Notes: generated by a model from the letters alone, not told the origin. Positions 9,766 to 18,880 are shown, counted from the first letter of the stretch. The stretch is 64,000 nt of DNA from Bacteroidota bacterium (GCA_030692515.1 JAUXZS010000024.1:124001-188000); one strand, 5' to 3'. Numbers and translations are program-made.

Positions 9766-9796
9766 CTAAATTAGTTAAAGAATTTTAAAAAACAAA
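9766..9796 (-). promoter_or_regulatory. Candidate promoter of the T9SS core operon
   Basis: The minus strand has TTTG (9793-9796), 19 bases, then TAATTTAG (9766-9773). The -33 element and spacing match the Bacteroidota consensus exactly and the -7 box has one mismatch to TAnnTTTG. It lies about 52 bases before the porP ATG. Confidence 0.6.
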
Positions 9797-9883
9797 TAAT
9801 TCAGCCTAAATTTTTAATATTTGTTAAATTTTTGGTCTACCTTATTGACTAAATACTCGTAAAAAAAATGTTAGTGAATAATA

Positions 9884-9914
9884 TTTGGGAACTTAAATTA
9901 TTAATGTATATTTG
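9884..9914 (+). promoter_or_regulatory. Promoter of rpmE2
   Basis: TTTG (9884-9887), 19 bases, TATATTTG (9907-9914): a perfect match to both elements of the Bacteroidota primary sigma promoter. It predicts a start near 9920 and a leader of about 30 bases. Confidence 0.85.
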
Positions 9915-9949
9915 CATCCCAATTTTGAACCTTAATAAATCATTTTAAA

Positions 9950-10201
9950 ATGAAAAAAGAAATACATCCAGAAAATTATAGATTATGTGTGTTTAAAGAC
10001 ATGAGCAATGGTTATGCCTTTATTACTCGTTCTTGTGCAGAGACAAAAGAAAATGTTAAATGGGAAGATGGTAACGAATATCCATTAGTTAAATTAGATA
10101 TTTCAATGACCTCGCATCCTTTTTATACAGGTAAACAAGTTTTAGTTGATACTGCTGGTCGTGTGGATAAATTCCGTACTCGTTACGCAAAAAAGAAATA
10201 A
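9950..10201 (+). CDS. rpmE2: Ribosomal protein L31, type B
   Basis: 83 residues beginning [20 protein letters not shown], with [10 protein letters not shown] and the tail [12 protein letters not shown], all typical of bL31 type B (RpmE2). The zinc-binding CxxC pair of the type A paralogue is absent: the two cysteines (in RLC and SCAE) are far apart. It is a component of the large ribosomal subunit at the bridge to the small subunit. It stands as a single-gene unit with its own promoter and a strong terminator. Confidence 0.97.
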   Translation: MKKEIHPENYRLCVFKDMSNGYAFITRSCAETKENVKWEDGNEYPLVKLDISMTSHPFYTGKQVLVDTAGRVDKFRTRYAKKK

Positions 10202-10223
10202 AAAATTTCAATATTATACTTCT

Positions 10224-10257
10224 ACCCTGTCTTGCTAAAACAAGACAGGGTTTTTTT
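10224..10257 (+). terminator. Terminator of rpmE2
   Basis: ACCCTGTCTTG (10224-10234) pairs perfectly with CAAGACAGGGT (10241-10251) around a six-base loop, followed by seven T. Confidence 0.95.
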
Positions 10258-10566
10258 ATTGCCAAAAAAGATGAAATAATAAACTGTTTGTTTTGAAAAT
10301 GAAATTTAAACTAGTTTATATAAATTATTATACTTGGTTAATCTTGCTAAATAAAAACAAAAAACACAAAAATGTTATATGAAACAAACGTACATGTTAT
10401 TATATTTATAAAAGGTGAAAATGAATTTCATGACAGATTGATTACCCATTACATTTAGATTTTATTTACTGAAGTTATCCCTCTAAGATACAACTACCAA
10501 TATTATTATTTCTGCTTTAAAAGAAACAATCGTAATAATTATAAGTGTCTTTTAATTCCTGAGTGA
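10258..10566. other. AT-rich intergenic stretch with no supported gene
   Basis: This lies between the rpmE2 terminator and the stop of mnmE, where the two genes converge. I see only a 28-codon frame (ATG at 10372) with no family resemblance or promoter, and no stem followed by a T-run for mnmE. I found no repeat or RNA gene here. Confidence 0.5.
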
Positions 10567-11961
10567 TTATTTGCCGATACAAAACTTACTAAAGATATTA
10601 GTAAGTAAATCCTCATTAGTTACTTGGCCAGTAATTGTTCCAATTTCGTCGAGCGCATATCTAATATCTAATGCTAACAAATCGGCAACAATGTTTTTAT
10701 CTAATCCTTCCAAAACCTTTTCTAAAGATTTTTTTACATTTATTAATGAATTAGCATGGCGCGCATTGGTTACAATGGTATCTGTAGCAGAAACTATTCT
10801 TGCATCAAATAAACTCAATAATTTTAGTTTAAGCTCTTTTATATATTCGTGCGTTTTGGCTGAAATAAAAATAATTTCAGGGAAATCAGAAAATTCCTTT
10901 TTAAGATCATTTAAACTTTCTGTATCTATTTTATTAGCCACAATTACTAATTGAGATGTGCCAATATAATCTTTCAACATTTCAATTTCCATTTTCAAAT
11001 CGCCACTACTTAATTCATGCGAATCAAATAAATAAATAACAATTGCCGACTTTTGAATTGCTTCGTAAGCTTTATTTACACCTATCTGTTCAATTACATC
11101 TGTAGTAGTTCTAATACCTGCAGTATCAATAAATCTAAACAATACACCGTCAATAGTAATTTCATCTTCAATGGTATCTCTTGTTGTTCCAGCAATTTCG
11201 CTAACGATAGCGCGATCATCTTCTAACAAAACATTTAATAAAGTAGATTTTCCGGCGTTTGGTTTTCCTACTATAGCAACCGGAATTCCGTTTTTAATAA
11301 CATTTCCTAATTCAAAACTATTCACTAATTTTTGAACAACAGTATTAATAGAAAGAATTAATTTTTTTAAATCTGTTCTATTGGCAAACTCTACATCCTC
11401 TTCACTAAAATCTAATTCTAATTCAATTAAGGAAGCAAAGTTAATTAGGTTTTCGCGCAACAATTTTATTTTATCACTAAATCCACCGCGCATGTGCTGC
11501 ATAGCAACTTGATGCGAAATAGCAGAGTTACTGGCAATTAAATCTGCTACGGCTTCGGCCTGACTTAAATCAAACTTTCCATTTAAAAAAGCACGTAAAG
11601 TAAATTCTCCAGGCTCTGCGTGTCGCGCCCCAGAAGCTAAAAATAATTGTAAAAGTTGCTGTTGAATAAATGTTGAACCATGACAAGAAACTTCAACACT
11701 ATCCTGGCCAGTATAAGAATTTGGTCCTTTAAAAATACTTACCAAAACTTCATCAATAATTATATCCTGTTGTATAATTAATCCAAAATGTAATGTGTGT
11801 GATTGTTTATTATGAATGGTTTTTTTTATTAATTTTTTTGAATAAAAGCTTTCCTCAACAATATTAAATGCCTTTGGTCCACTTAATCTTATAACCGCAA
11901 TTGCTGCACTTCCATGAGAAGTGGCTAAAGCAACAATGGTATCGTTTGTTTCTATTTTCAT
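10567..11961 (-). CDS. mnmE: tRNA modification GTPase MnmE
   Basis: 464 residues. An N-terminal formyl-folate-binding domain (start TNDTIVALATSHGSAAIAVIR, with GPNSYTGQDSVE) is followed by a helical domain. An inserted G domain carries GKPNAGKST near residue 232, DTAGIR and NKID. The protein ends with the family C-terminus FCIGK, whose Cys is conserved. With MnmG it makes the cmnm5U34 wobble modification in tRNAs. The length is normal for the family. It lies 43 bases after the MFS gene on the same strand and may be transcribed with it. Confidence 0.98.
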   Translation of the reverse strand: MKIETNDTIVALATSHGSAAIAVIRLSGPKAFNIVEESFYSKKLIKKTIHNKQSHTLHFGLIIQQDIIIDEVLVSIFKGPNSYTGQDSVEVSCHGSTFIQQQLLQLFLASGARHAEPGEFTLRAFLNGKFDLSQAEAVADLIASNSAISHQVAMQHMRGGFSDKIKLLRENLINFASLIELELDFSEEDVEFANRTDLKKLILSINTVVQKLVNSFELGNVIKNGIPVAIVGKPNAGKSTLLNVLLEDDRAIVSEIAGTTRDTIEDEITIDGVLFRFIDTAGIRTTTDVIEQIGVNKAYEAIQKSAIVIYLFDSHELSSGDLKMEIEMLKDYIGTSQLVIVANKIDTESLNDLKKEFSDFPEIIFISAKTHEYIKELKLKLLSLFDARIVSATDTIVTNARHANSLINVKKSLEKVLEGLDKNIVADLLALDIRYALDEIGTITGQVTNEDLLTNIFSKFCIGK

Positions 11962-12004
11962 TAAAGTAACAATCTAATTTATTAAAAATTATTGAAGGAA
12001 AAAA

Positions 12005-13198
12005 TTAAACCTTTAATGGCTTTACTTTATTAAAAACTAAAACTGCCAATAGTACAAAACAAATGGCTATATAACCTAAATAAGGATAATTATGTAATTT
12101 ATGATCGCTGGATTGTAAAACTATAAAACCTCCTATTAAAGATGCCATCGAAGTTCCAAATTGTTGAACCGAAGAGTTTATAATTAAAAAAGCGCCTCTA
12201 ATACTTGGTTCGGCAGTGGAGGTTGTGTGAGCCATAGAAATAATCATTCTTGAGCCGCTAAAAACAAAGAAAGAAGCTGTAAAACATAATAAAACAATTT
12301 TATTATCGGTTTGCAAATTTGGAATTCCAATTAAAGGAATCAAAGACAAAACAGATAATGCCAGCAATACTTTATACCTTCCAATTCTATCACTTAGTTT
12401 GCCAATCATTGGCGATGAAAAAGCGGTTATTGCTCCTCCTACAATATAAACAAGAGGAACAGTTCCTGAATAATCAAATCCAAGATTAAAAGTAAAATAA
12501 TCGGTTAAAAATGGAATTATAAAAAAATGTGAGGGCATTATCATTAGTGTTAACAATAAAGCCCATCTTCTATTTTTATCTTCTAAAACGCTTTTCATTA
12601 CACCAATAAATGTTTGTGGTTTATAACGAACTAAATGTCCTGTAAAAGATGGAACTGCAACTAAAATGCCAATAAAAACAAGTGCACACAGGCCTCCTAA
12701 AATTAAAAAAGGTGTATACCAATAATTATGCGCTGCCAGATACAATCCCCCCGGAACACCAACAATACTTGCTAATGCAAAGCCCATCATTAAAATACCC
12801 ATTGCCTGGCCCCGTTTTTGTACGGGAATTGCATCACCAACAATCGACTGAATAATTGACCCCGAAACACCGCCAAATAAACCTGTTATAAAACGAGCAA
12901 CCACAAGCATTATGTAACTGGTTGCGAACCCACAAAAGAAAGTACCTAACGTAAAACCGGCGTAAATAAAAACCAAAACTTTTTTACGATCAAACTTATC
13001 TACTTTGTTTACACATATAAGAGAAGAAATAAAAGCGCCAATACCATAAGCAAAAACGGCAACACCAAATTGACTTGGACTAATTCCCCAAAGCTCTGTT
13101 AACTTTGGTTTAAGAGGCATTAAAATCATAAAATCAACAATACCTGTAAATTGAACGAAAGCAAGCGTTAGAAGAAGAATAATATCGGAACGTTTCAT
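12005..13198 (-). CDS. Major facilitator superfamily transporter (DHA1-like)
   Basis: 397 residues with about 12 hydrophobic segments. The DHA-type motif between helices 2 and 3 is present (KVDKFDRKKVLV), with GKLSDRIGRYKVL in the second half. The helix 4-5 region has VVARFITGLFGGVSGS and then GIPGGLYLA-like features of the drug-efflux/sugar-efflux branch. It is probably a proton-coupled exporter in the inner membrane; the substrate cannot be read from sequence. The ATG at 13198 lies only 8 bases after a near-consensus -7 box. Confidence 0.88.
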   Translation of the reverse strand: MKRSDIILLLTLAFVQFTGIVDFMILMPLKPKLTELWGISPSQFGVAVFAYGIGAFISSLICVNKVDKFDRKKVLVFIYAGFTLGTFFCGFATSYIMLVVARFITGLFGGVSGSIIQSIVGDAIPVQKRGQAMGILMMGFALASIVGVPGGLYLAAHNYWYTPFLILGGLCALVFIGILVAVPSFTGHLVRYKPQTFIGVMKSVLEDKNRRWALLLTLMIMPSHFFIIPFLTDYFTFNLGFDYSGTVPLVYIVGGAITAFSSPMIGKLSDRIGRYKVLLALSVLSLIPLIGIPNLQTDNKIVLLCFTASFFVFSGSRMIISMAHTTSTAEPSIRGAFLIINSSVQQFGTSMASLIGGFIVLQSSDHKLHNYPYLGYIAICFVLLAVLVFNKVKPLKV

Positions 13199-13206
13199 GA
13201 ATACTG

Positions 13207-13214
13207 CAAAGTAA
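13207..13214 (-). promoter_or_regulatory. Possible -7 box of the MFS gene
   Basis: The minus strand reads TTACTTTG, one mismatch to TAnnTTTG, ending 8 bases before the ATG at 13198. If used, the mRNA would be almost leaderless. Confidence 0.35.
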
Positions 13215-13275
13215 AGTTCATAAAGTTAGGTTAAAAAAGAAGTATAAAATAAATTTATATAGAAATAAAAAAAAA

Positions 13276-13283
13276 TATATTTG
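13276..13283 (+). promoter_or_regulatory. -7 box upstream of the 146-residue gene
   Basis: TATATTTG is a perfect TAnnTTTG and would give a leader of about 16 bases before the ATG at 13306. The -33 region is AT-rich without a clear TTTG. Confidence 0.55.
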
Positions 13284-13305
13284 GTAAACTTTTAATAAAA
13301 AAAAC

Positions 13306-13746
13306 ATGTTTGATTTAAAAACTGCAGTAACAAATATTTCTAATAAATGGAAATATAAATTAGATGAAGTAAGCCCTGGTATTTATAAAATAGACGTGGC
13401 TATAAAAATGAAAGATGATAGTTGGAGATACCAAAACGTTTGGATTTGGGAAATTAAAGGGCGCCATTTTGGAAAAGATGTTATTTATATGAATAGTAGA
13501 TGTGGAGAATATAACCCAAACCTTAATCATTATAAATTACTTAAAGAAGGGGGCTACGGTACTTTTGCTCAAGTAACAGTTACAACAGATAAACGCGCCG
13601 ATGGATCGCCATGCGAAACATTAATTGTGCAAGCTGTGCAGCCAGTTGAGCTTACAAACGAAACAATTTTAAATGAAGTTATTTATGACGTTGCATTTAA
13701 CGGTGATATTATCGAGCAAGCCTACTTTGGGGGAGATAACAACTAA
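13306..13746 (+). CDS. Conserved-looking cytosolic protein of unknown function
   Basis: 146 residues, no signal peptide and no membrane helix. The sequence alternates beta and helix with many aromatics (RYQNVWIWEIKGRHFGKDVIYM), followed by SRCGEYNP and a Val/Thr-rich strand (FAQVTVTTDK). The layout (helix, three to four strands, helix, ending in FNGDIIEQAYFGGDNN) vaguely recalls small chaperone/YbjN-like folds, but I would not assign it. It is transcribed from its own -7 box, divergently from the MFS gene. The next gene, an unknown lipoprotein, starts 107 bases downstream on the same strand. Confidence 0.8.
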   Translation: MFDLKTAVTNISNKWKYKLDEVSPGIYKIDVAIKMKDDSWRYQNVWIWEIKGRHFGKDVIYMNSRCGEYNPNLNHYKLLKEGGYGTFAQVTVTTDKRADGSPCETLIVQAVQPVELTNETILNEVIYDVAFNGDIIEQAYFGGDNN

Positions 13747-13853
13747 AAAAAATTAACAATAAATACCTGAAAAGTGCAGAATTTTAATTTGTCATATTCA
13801 GTTATTTTGCTTTACTTGCACTAAATTAATCTTTAAAAAACATCAATTTATCG

Positions 13854-14765
13854 ATGAGTATTCATAAAAAAATGCTAAACAAAAACGTTTTAGCTTTATC
13901 AATTGCAGCAGCCCTACTTACATCTTGTGGCGGCAAAAAAGATGACGTAAACAAGGATGAAATAGTTGAAACTGTAGATACAGTTAAATCATCTGTTTTA
14001 AATGTTGGAGGAGAACTTTTTAGTGTCCCATCTCCAATTCAAACAGCATTGTTAATTCAAAAAAGTGGTATATCGTACGATAAATCAACCTTACACGCTT
14101 CAAACAAAGTAAATACATTTACAACTGATTTTTCAAAAGCTCTTAATTTAGGGATTTATGGCGCAGATTTAGGATATGTATCCCTTTATAACCAAACTCA
14201 AGATGCATTAGGTTATTTAGCTTCTGTAAAACAGTTAGCTGATAAACTTGGTATTTCAGCTGCATTTGATGCTTCTACTATGGAACGCATAAAAAACAAT
14301 GTAACTAATAAAGACAGTATGATGGTTTTGGTAGGTATTGCTTACAGAGGTAGCGATGCTTATTTAAAAAATAATCAAAGAACCGGTATAAGTAGTTTGA
14401 TTCTTACAGGTGGGTGGATTGAGAGTATGCATTTTTCAGTTACCGCATACACAACAAAACCAACTGAAGGGGTGAGATTTAGAATAGCTGAGCAAAAACA
14501 AGCTTTAGGGAGTTTGATAAAAATATTAAGTAATAGTCAAGGGCCTGAAGTTGTTGCGTTAACTAATCAATTAACTGAACTTTCTAAAATTTATGATGGT
14601 ATTGAATTTAAGTACAATTTTGTTGAGCCTGTTACAGATACAACAAAAAAATTAACTTATATTAATAGCACAACTGAAGTAATTGTTAGTGATGCACAAA
14701 TCACTCAGATTACTGAAAAAATTAAAGAAATTAGAAATAAAATAATTAACGCTTCTCAATCATAA
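13854..14765 (+). CDS. Lipoprotein of unknown function
   Basis: 303 residues. A lipoprotein signal has lipobox LLTSC followed by GGKKDD. An in-frame ATG at 13872 (MLNKNV), preceded by an A-run, is an equally good start. The mature protein is largely helical with regular Ala/Leu spacing (ALGYLASVKQLADKLG) and a central GGWIESMHFS segment. I recall similar proteins in other Bacteroidota but no named function. Gly after the lipid Cys suggests outer-membrane placement, as is usual for Bacteroidota. It is followed after 21 bases by a small exported protein gene, most likely in one transcript that ends at 15236-15267. Confidence 0.85.
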   Translation: MSIHKKMLNKNVLALSIAAALLTSCGGKKDDVNKDEIVETVDTVKSSVLNVGGELFSVPSPIQTALLIQKSGISYDKSTLHASNKVNTFTTDFSKALNLGIYGADLGYVSLYNQTQDALGYLASVKQLADKLGISAAFDASTMERIKNNVTNKDSMMVLVGIAYRGSDAYLKNNQRTGISSLILTGGWIESMHFSVTAYTTKPTEGVRFRIAEQKQALGSLIKILSNSQGPEVVALTNQLTELSKIYDGIEFKYNFVEPVTDTTKKLTYINSTTEVIVSDAQITQITEKIKEIRNKIINASQS

Positions 14766-14786
14766 TAATTAAACTTTTACATTAAA

Positions 14787-15215
14787 ATGAAGAAATTTAT
14801 TATAGCCCTTTCCTTTATTTCATTAACAGCAAGTTTTAATAAAGTAAATGCCCAATGCGACACAATCGCGAATATTTGTGCTAAACACATAATTGCATCG
14901 TTTATTTCTGATGGGCAACAATACCGCGCCTTGTTATTAAACTCTGAAGAAACTGCTGAATTCCAAACTACCTTTTTTGGCGAAACAACTTACAGAATTG
15001 CCGCTTGTAGCGGAACTTCGGATGGAAATTTGATTTTCAATATCTATGATCAAGATCGTCACTTATTATTCACTAACCGAGATAAGAAAAATGCTCCATA
15101 TTGGGATTTTAAAGTTAAATCTACTCTAGAAACAATTATCGAAGCTCAATTAGATGCTAATAGAAATCCTGGTTCTGGTTGCGCAGTAATGTTAATCGGC
15201 TTTAAGCAAAAATAA
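14787..15215 (+). CDS. Small exported protein of unknown function
   Basis: 142 residues with a signal peptide (MKKFIIALSFISLTASFNK, VNAQ). The mature part has four cysteines (CDTIANIC, AACSG, GCAV) and a beta-rich centre including LIFNIYDQDRHLLFTN. This is reminiscent of a jelly-roll, prepeptidase-C-like fold, although I cannot confirm that. Expected location is the periplasm. It sits 21 bases after the lipoprotein gene and directly before a terminator, so lipoprotein and small protein form a two-gene unit. Confidence 0.82.
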   Translation: MKKFIIALSFISLTASFNKVNAQCDTIANICAKHIIASFISDGQQYRALLLNSEETAEFQTTFFGETTYRIAACSGTSDGNLIFNIYDQDRHLLFTNRDKKNAPYWDFKVKSTLETIIEAQLDANRNPGSGCAVMLIGFKQK

Positions 15216-15235
15216 AGTTCACATTAAAAAAAATT

Positions 15236-15267
15236 AAAAGGATAAAGTAAAACTTTATCCTTTTTTT
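15236..15267 (+). terminator. Terminator after the lipoprotein/small-protein pair
   Basis: AAAAGGATAAAGT (15236-15248) pairs with ACTTTATCCTTTT (15252-15264) around a three-base loop, running into seven T. Confidence 0.9.
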
Positions 15268-15291
15268 GTATCTTAGAATTCAATTTTTAAA

Positions 15292-15780
15292 ATGAAGCAT
15301 ATAATTATATTTTTTAGTTTATTCTTTTGTGGATTTAATAGTTTTTCTCAGGACGCTTCTGACTATAATATTGTAAAAGACACCATTCATATCCCAAAAG
15401 AAAATAAAACATTAGATTGCGAATACCTGATTACTACCCTCAAAAATAGCACTACAATACAATTAATTAAAGCCTCAAACAATAAATATTATTTAAGAAT
15501 TGTTACTTCAGAAAACTTATACTTCGGTAAAACTGATATGCTGGAGGTAAACTCTAATTCAAAAAGTTTTTTCGCAAAGGAAACTACTAATTTTGAATTA
15601 AATAAAAACACAGGTTATTATATTATTGAAATTTATAAAAATTATATCGGCACCCTAAAAGAAGATGGAATTACTGGCTATATTTTTGGTAAAGCAGTTA
15701 CAAAATTTTCAAAGCAAGATTGCAACCAAGTAAAACAAATGGCAAAAAAATTCTATGAAATTTATTGCGCCAAAAAATAA
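15292..15780 (+). CDS. Small exported protein preceding the TerB-ABC transporter
   Basis: 162 residues with a signal peptide (MKHIIIFFSLFFCGFNSFSQ). The mature protein is beta-rich with many Lys, Asn and Tyr (NNKYYLRIVTSENLYF). It ends in a helix KQDCNQVKQMAKKFYEIY and has three mature cysteines (DCEYL, QDCNQ, YCAKK). I do not recognise the family. Its stop codon is only six bases before the ATG of the large ABC transporter gene, so the two are almost certainly co-expressed. A periplasmic partner or substrate-contact role is inference. Confidence 0.82.
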   Translation: MKHIIIFFSLFFCGFNSFSQDASDYNIVKDTIHIPKENKTLDCEYLITTLKNSTTIQLIKASNNKYYLRIVTSENLYFGKTDMLEVNSNSKSFFAKETTNFELNKNTGYYIIEIYKNYIGTLKEDGITGYIFGKAVTKFSKQDCNQVKQMAKKFYEIYCAKK

Positions 15781-15786
15781 TAAAAA

Positions 15787-18700
15787 ATGAGCGAACGAAT
15801 ACTAAGAGCCCTTATGCAAATGTTTGCAATTATTGCAAAGGTTGATGGCATAAACAATACAGGCAGACAAATTGTACAATCCTTTCTAAAAAGTCAATTA
15901 AACTTAGAGCAGGTTGAAACTTATTTAAAAATATTTGATGAATATTTAGAATCTCATCAAAATACAAATAAAAAGAAAGAAGGCGCTGCAAAGAGAACCT
16001 CTTTGAACTCTGTAAAGATTTTAAAAATTTGTACCCAAATTAATCAGGAGCTTGAGCAACCACAAAGAGTAATTGTTTTAATACGTTTATTAGAGTTCAT
16101 TCACTCAAGTAACGAAATTTCGGAACAAGAAAATGAATTTGTTCTCACTGTTGCCGATACATTTAACATTCCAATGGAAGAATTTAATCTTTTAACTTCT
16201 TTTGTTGAGGATGGATTGGAAGTGGTACCTAATAACCCTAATATTTTGATTATTAATAATCAAGAGGTTGGTAATCTAAATCAAAGCAAACATATTTATT
16301 GCGAAACGCTACCACAAGATGTTAGGGTTATTCAAATTGAAAGTGTTTCAATGTATGCACTTAGAATTTATGGAAATTTCGAACTTCAATTAAACGGACA
16401 AGGTATTTCTAAAGAACGCGTACACATTTTCACACCAGGCTCTTCTATTCGCTCTAGTAAAATAAAACCAATTTATTATAGTGATGTAATTGGTCATTTT
16501 TTAAGTGATGAATCTCGACCAAGAATTACTTTTGAAGTAAAAAACCTCGAATACAAATTTAAAGGAGGAAAATTAGGTTTACGTGACATTAACATTAATG
16601 AAGAAAGCGGAAAACTAATTGGCATAATGGGTGGTTCGGGTGCAGGTAAGTCTACATTATTAAATGTACTTAACAGCATGGAAACCCCAAGCGCAGGTTC
16701 GGTGAAAATTAATGGCAAAAACATTCATACTGAAAAGGATCAAATTCAGGGTGTAATCGGTCATGTTAGTCAGGATGATTTATTGATTGAAGAACTTACT
16801 GTTTACGAAAACTTATTTTACAATGCTAAATTATGTTTTGGAAACTTAGGAGACGATGAAATTGCTGAACGCTGCAATACGTTATTAGCCGACATTGGCT
16901 TAAGTGAAACAAGAAATTTAAAAGTAGGATCGCCTTTAGAAAAAACAATTTCCGGTGGACAACGAAAGCGTTTAAATATTTCATTAGAATTAATTCGTGA
17001 ACCAAGTGTTTTATTTGTTGACGAACCTACTTCAGGTCTATCTTCACGTGACTCTGAAAACATCATGGACCTTTTAAAAGAATTAGCTTTAAAAGGAAAA
17101 TTAATTTTTGTAGTAATTCATCAGCCATCATCAGAGATTTATAAAATGTTTGATAAGCTAATGATTTTAGACGTTGGCGGATACCCTATTTATTATGGTA
17201 ATCCCGTTGATGCGGTTAGTTATTTTAAAAGATTAGTTAATCATGTAAATGCAGAAGAATCTGAGTGCTGGAATTGTGGTAACGTTAATCCTGAACAAAT
17301 TTTTAATATTATCGAAAGTAAGGTATTGGATGAATACGGAAACTTAACTTACAATAGAAAGGTTAGCCCGCTTGAATGGAATGTTCAATATAGAGAAAGA
17401 ATTGAAAGCAATATTCATTCAGATAAAAAACATACAGAAATTCCAGAAAGTATATTTAAAATACCTAACATTTTTAAACAGTTTAAAGTATTTATTACGC
17501 GTGATGTTAAAAGCAAATTAACAAACACTCAGTACTTAATGATTAATTTTTTAGAAGCACCGGTTCTTGCTTTCATTTTAGCATATTTGGTTAGATTTTT
17601 TAATACTGATGTTGATACAAGTAAAGGATATGTGTTTGGAGAAAATGAGAACATTCCGGCATATATGTTTATGTCTGTTGTGGTTGCTTTATTTATTGGA
17701 TTAACCGTAAGTGCCGAGGAAATTATTCGCGATAGAAAAATCCGAAAACGCGAATCGTTTTTGAATTTAAGTAAAGGCAGTTATTTATGGAGTAAGATTT
17801 TAATTATGTTTTCATTATCCGCCGTTCAAACTTTAACCTTTGTTATTGTAGGTAATTCTGTTTTAGGCATAAAAGGAATGTATACAGATTATTGGATGAT
17901 CTTATTTACCACTTCTTGTTTTGCGAACATTTTAGGTTTAAATATATCATCGGCATTTAACAGTGCAGTAACCATTTACATTTTGATTCCTTTTTTAATT
18001 ATACCTCAATTATTATTAGCAGGCGTTGTAGTTAAATTTGATAAACTAAACCCAACTCTGGCTTCGCAAGGAAGTGTGCCAATTAGTGGTGAAGTAATGG
18101 CCAGTCGTTGGGCATTTGAAGCTTTAGCAGTAAATCAATTTAAAGAAAATAATTACGAACGTAATTTTTATAAATATGATAAAAGCATTAGCGTTGCTCA
18201 ATACAAAAAAGATTATTGGATGCCAAAGCTTGAAAGCAAAATTGTGAAGATAGAAAATGAGTTAAGGGATGGTAAAAAATTAAGCGACGTAAAAGCCGAT
18301 ATTGAATTAATTTATAATGAGATAGACAAGGAAACAAAAATAAATAAAAAGGTTGCCTGCCCTGTTTTAAAACAAATAAACGTAAAAGACTACAACACTT
18401 CGGTTGCTACTGGCATAAAAACTTACTTAACAAACATCAAAAACTATTATATAAATGTGCAAAACACAGCCTATAAAAAATTAGATGAAGTAAAACTTTC
18501 TATGCAAAAAACACCGGAAGAAAAAGAAGCGTTTTTACAGCTAGCAGCAAATTATGATAACGAAAACTTAAACAATTTGGTTAAAAACGCAGGCGAATTA
18601 AACCGCTGTATTGAAAAAGACGGGAAACTAATTCAACAAATTGATCCTGTATTTCAAGATCCAACGGGTTCAAAAATTGGTAGAGCGCACTTTTTTGCTC

Positions 18701-18864
18701 CTAGAAAAAATTTCTTTGGAATGTACTTTTCTACTTATTGGTTTAATATTTGTGTCATCTGGATGATGAGCATTTCACTTATATTTACACTGTATTTTGA
18801 GATATTTAAAAAAATATTAGACGCTCTGGGAAGTATTAAATTCACTAAGAAGAAAGCATTTTAA
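15787..18864 (+). CDS. ABCG-type ABC transporter (ATPase plus permease in one chain) with N-terminal TerB-like domain
   Basis: 1025 residues. Residues about 1-145 look like a TerB helical domain (FAIIAKVDG, then a second HSSNEISEQENEF repeat). A beta-rich linker contains FTPGSSIRSSKIKPIYYSD. The ATPase has Walker A GGSGAGKST near 282-290, signature ISGGQRKRLN near 388, Walker B VLFVDEPTSG near 408 and H-loop VIHQPSSE near 441. Then comes a CWNCG motif at about 494-498 and an ABCG-like membrane domain of about five helices (582-751). A long coiled-coil-rich extracytoplasmic region (about 752-970) and a final helix (978-1008) complete it. ABCG half-transporters act as dimers and usually export lipids or hydrophobic compounds. 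TerB domains are linked to membrane-associated stress systems. The substrate is unknown. Confidence 0.9.
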   Translation: MSERILRALMQMFAIIAKVDGINNTGRQIVQSFLKSQLNLEQVETYLKIFDEYLESHQNTNKKKEGAAKRTSLNSVKILKICTQINQELEQPQRVIVLIRLLEFIHSSNEISEQENEFVLTVADTFNIPMEEFNLLTSFVEDGLEVVPNNPNILIINNQEVGNLNQSKHIYCETLPQDVRVIQIESVSMYALRIYGNFELQLNGQGISKERVHIFTPGSSIRSSKIKPIYYSDVIGHFLSDESRPRITFEVKNLEYKFKGGKLGLRDININEESGKLIGIMGGSGAGKSTLLNVLNSMETPSAGSVKINGKNIHTEKDQIQGVIGHVSQDDLLIEELTVYENLFYNAKLCFGNLGDDEIAERCNTLLADIGLSETRNLKVGSPLEKTISGGQRKRLNISLELIREPSVLFVDEPTSGLSSRDSENIMDLLKELALKGKLIFVVIHQPSSEIYKMFDKLMILDVGGYPIYYGNPVDAVSYFKRLVNHVNAEESECWNCGNVNPEQIFNIIESKVLDEYGNLTYNRKVSPLEWNVQYRERIESNIHSDKKHTEIPESIFKIPNIFKQFKVFITRDVKSKLTNTQYLMINFLEAPVLAFILAYLVRFFNTDVDTSKGYVFGENENIPAYMFMSVVVALFIGLTVSAEEIIRDRKIRKRESFLNLSKGSYLWSKILIMFSLSAVQTLTFVIVGNSVLGIKGMYTDYWMILFTTSCFANILGLNISSAFNSAVTIYILIPFLIIPQLLLAGVVVKFDKLNPTLASQGSVPISGEVMASRWAFEALAVNQFKENNYERNFYKYDKSISVAQYKKDYWMPKLESKIVKIENELRDGKKLSDVKADIELIYNEIDKETKINKKVACPVLKQINVKDYNTSVATGIKTYLTNIKNYYINVQNTAYKKLDEVKLSMQKTPEEKEAFLQLAANYDNENLNNLVKNAGELNRCIEKDGKLIQQIDPVFQDPTGSKIGRAHFFAPRKNFFGMYFSTYWFNICVIWMMSISLIFTLYFEIFKKILDALGSIKFTKKKAF

Positions 18865-18880
18865 TTACTAATTCATATTA

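Noticed and set aside
10372-10458. 28-codon frame in the gap between rpmE2 and mnmE
   Set aside because: No promoter, no family resemblance and only AT-rich composition; likely chance.
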